A stretch of 64,000 bases of DNA, taken from positions 558,001-622,000 of the forward strand of contig VWZX01002936.1 of the NCBI GenBank assembly GCA_013399015.1, given 5' to 3'. Under the pieces are notes generated by a model. The model saw only the letters and a list, made by a program, of their open reading frames with translations. It searched no databases and had not been told where the DNA came from. How positions within the stretch are numbered: the stretch's first letter is position 1; the number at the start of each line of letters is the position of its first letter. This stretch comes from Galbula dea. Lineage: Eukaryota > Chordata > Aves > Piciformes > Galbulidae. A program made the position numbers and the translations under genes. Shown one piece after another: positions 63,725-64,000 of this stretch.

Positions 63725-63849
63725 ATGCTACCTATTTGTGCTTTTATATTGACAGAGCTGAGCTCAGCTCCTTGAAACAAGATGATATTCTGGCTCCATT
63801 AAACTCCTTTGAAGTTCCACCATTGGCTTTAAAAGATCTGGCCTTTTAA
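63725..63849 (+). CDS. weak candidate terminal exon (phase 1), unidentified
   Basis: A long pyrimidine tract ('cactcctctcccttattttc') followed by 'accag' at 63720-63724 could be a 3' splice site. If the exon starts at 63725 with two bases completing a codon, the frame reads ATYLCFYIDRAELSSLKQDD, then ILAPLNSFEVPPLALKDLAF, and stops at TAA 63847-63849. The composition is less skewed than in neighbouring chance frames. Nothing else supports it: no recognised domain, no upstream exon, and the same frame is also open for about 40 codons upstream of the proposed acceptor, so the frame does not begin at the junction. It may well be fortuitous. Confidence 0.15.
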
Positions 63850-64000
63850 AGCAGTGGGATTTTTGCACTTCTGCAGATGACAGGAGTCAACAATGGAGAT
63901 CAGAATGAGTGGCTTATGTAGCACAGTTTGACATAGGCAATAGCAACAACATACTAGCTAATCTTGTCATAAAATACTCACCTGCAGCCTTCTGAGATAT
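63850..64000. other. window end, nothing recognised
   Basis: Unique AT-rich sequence up to the window edge. No feature seen. Confidence 0.6.

Noticed and set aside
1..64000. CRISPR arrays, phage or other bacterial systems, endogenous retrovirus with gag/pol/env
   Set aside because: No spaced direct repeats, no long viral or bacterial-type frames, and no LTR pair seen. The repeat content is avian CR1.

Overview
The window looks like nuclear DNA of a bird. It is AT-rich and almost gene-free, and it is littered with 5'-truncated CR1 LINE fragments. These end in the avian CR1 tail, a 'cccttccaac' block followed by one or more copies of an ATTCTRTG-type octamer, and several still encode the C-terminus of CR1 ORF2. 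There are no bacterial-type operons, rRNA genes or CRISPR arrays. Runs of N at 3555-3559, 27706, 28250 and 60257 show a draft short-read-style assembly.

Only one stretch looks convincingly like part of a host gene. At 53494-53703 (+) a polypyrimidine tract and CAG-type acceptor lead into a 69-codon open frame, then an AT-rich 3'UTR with an AATAAA signal at 54348. I read it as the last coding exon of a gene whose name I cannot give. If so, most of 1-53493 is intron or unrecognised upstream sequence, and what follows about 54370 is intergenic. A much weaker candidate exon lies at 63725-63849.

Repeats by region. 1-7800: unique sequence, with a gap in a TA microsatellite. 7801-9978: two plus-strand CR1 copies. 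16964-17142: an old minus-strand CR1/L3-like relic. 19034-19800: a CR1 tail, then a tRNA-Glu-headed, CR1-tailed SINE-like element split by a minus-strand CR1. 27359-29045: a false-looking tandem duplication around single-N joins. 31795-32516: a CR1, then a short copy sharing the SINE's tail. 36376-37120: a long old minus-strand CR1 relic. 38002-38937: a minus-strand CR1 next to a CpG-rich, 265-bp-period tandem duplication. 40761-42570: two plus-strand CR1 tails. 59128-60560: one younger and one old minus-strand CR1.

The most noteworthy items are the tRNA-Glu/CR1 chimeric element, the CpG-rich tandem repeat of unknown family, the probable assembly error at 27.4-29.0 kb, and the unidentified terminal exon. 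I found no multi-gene system here. Family assignments come from memory of CR1 and tRNA-Glu sequences, not from a search.
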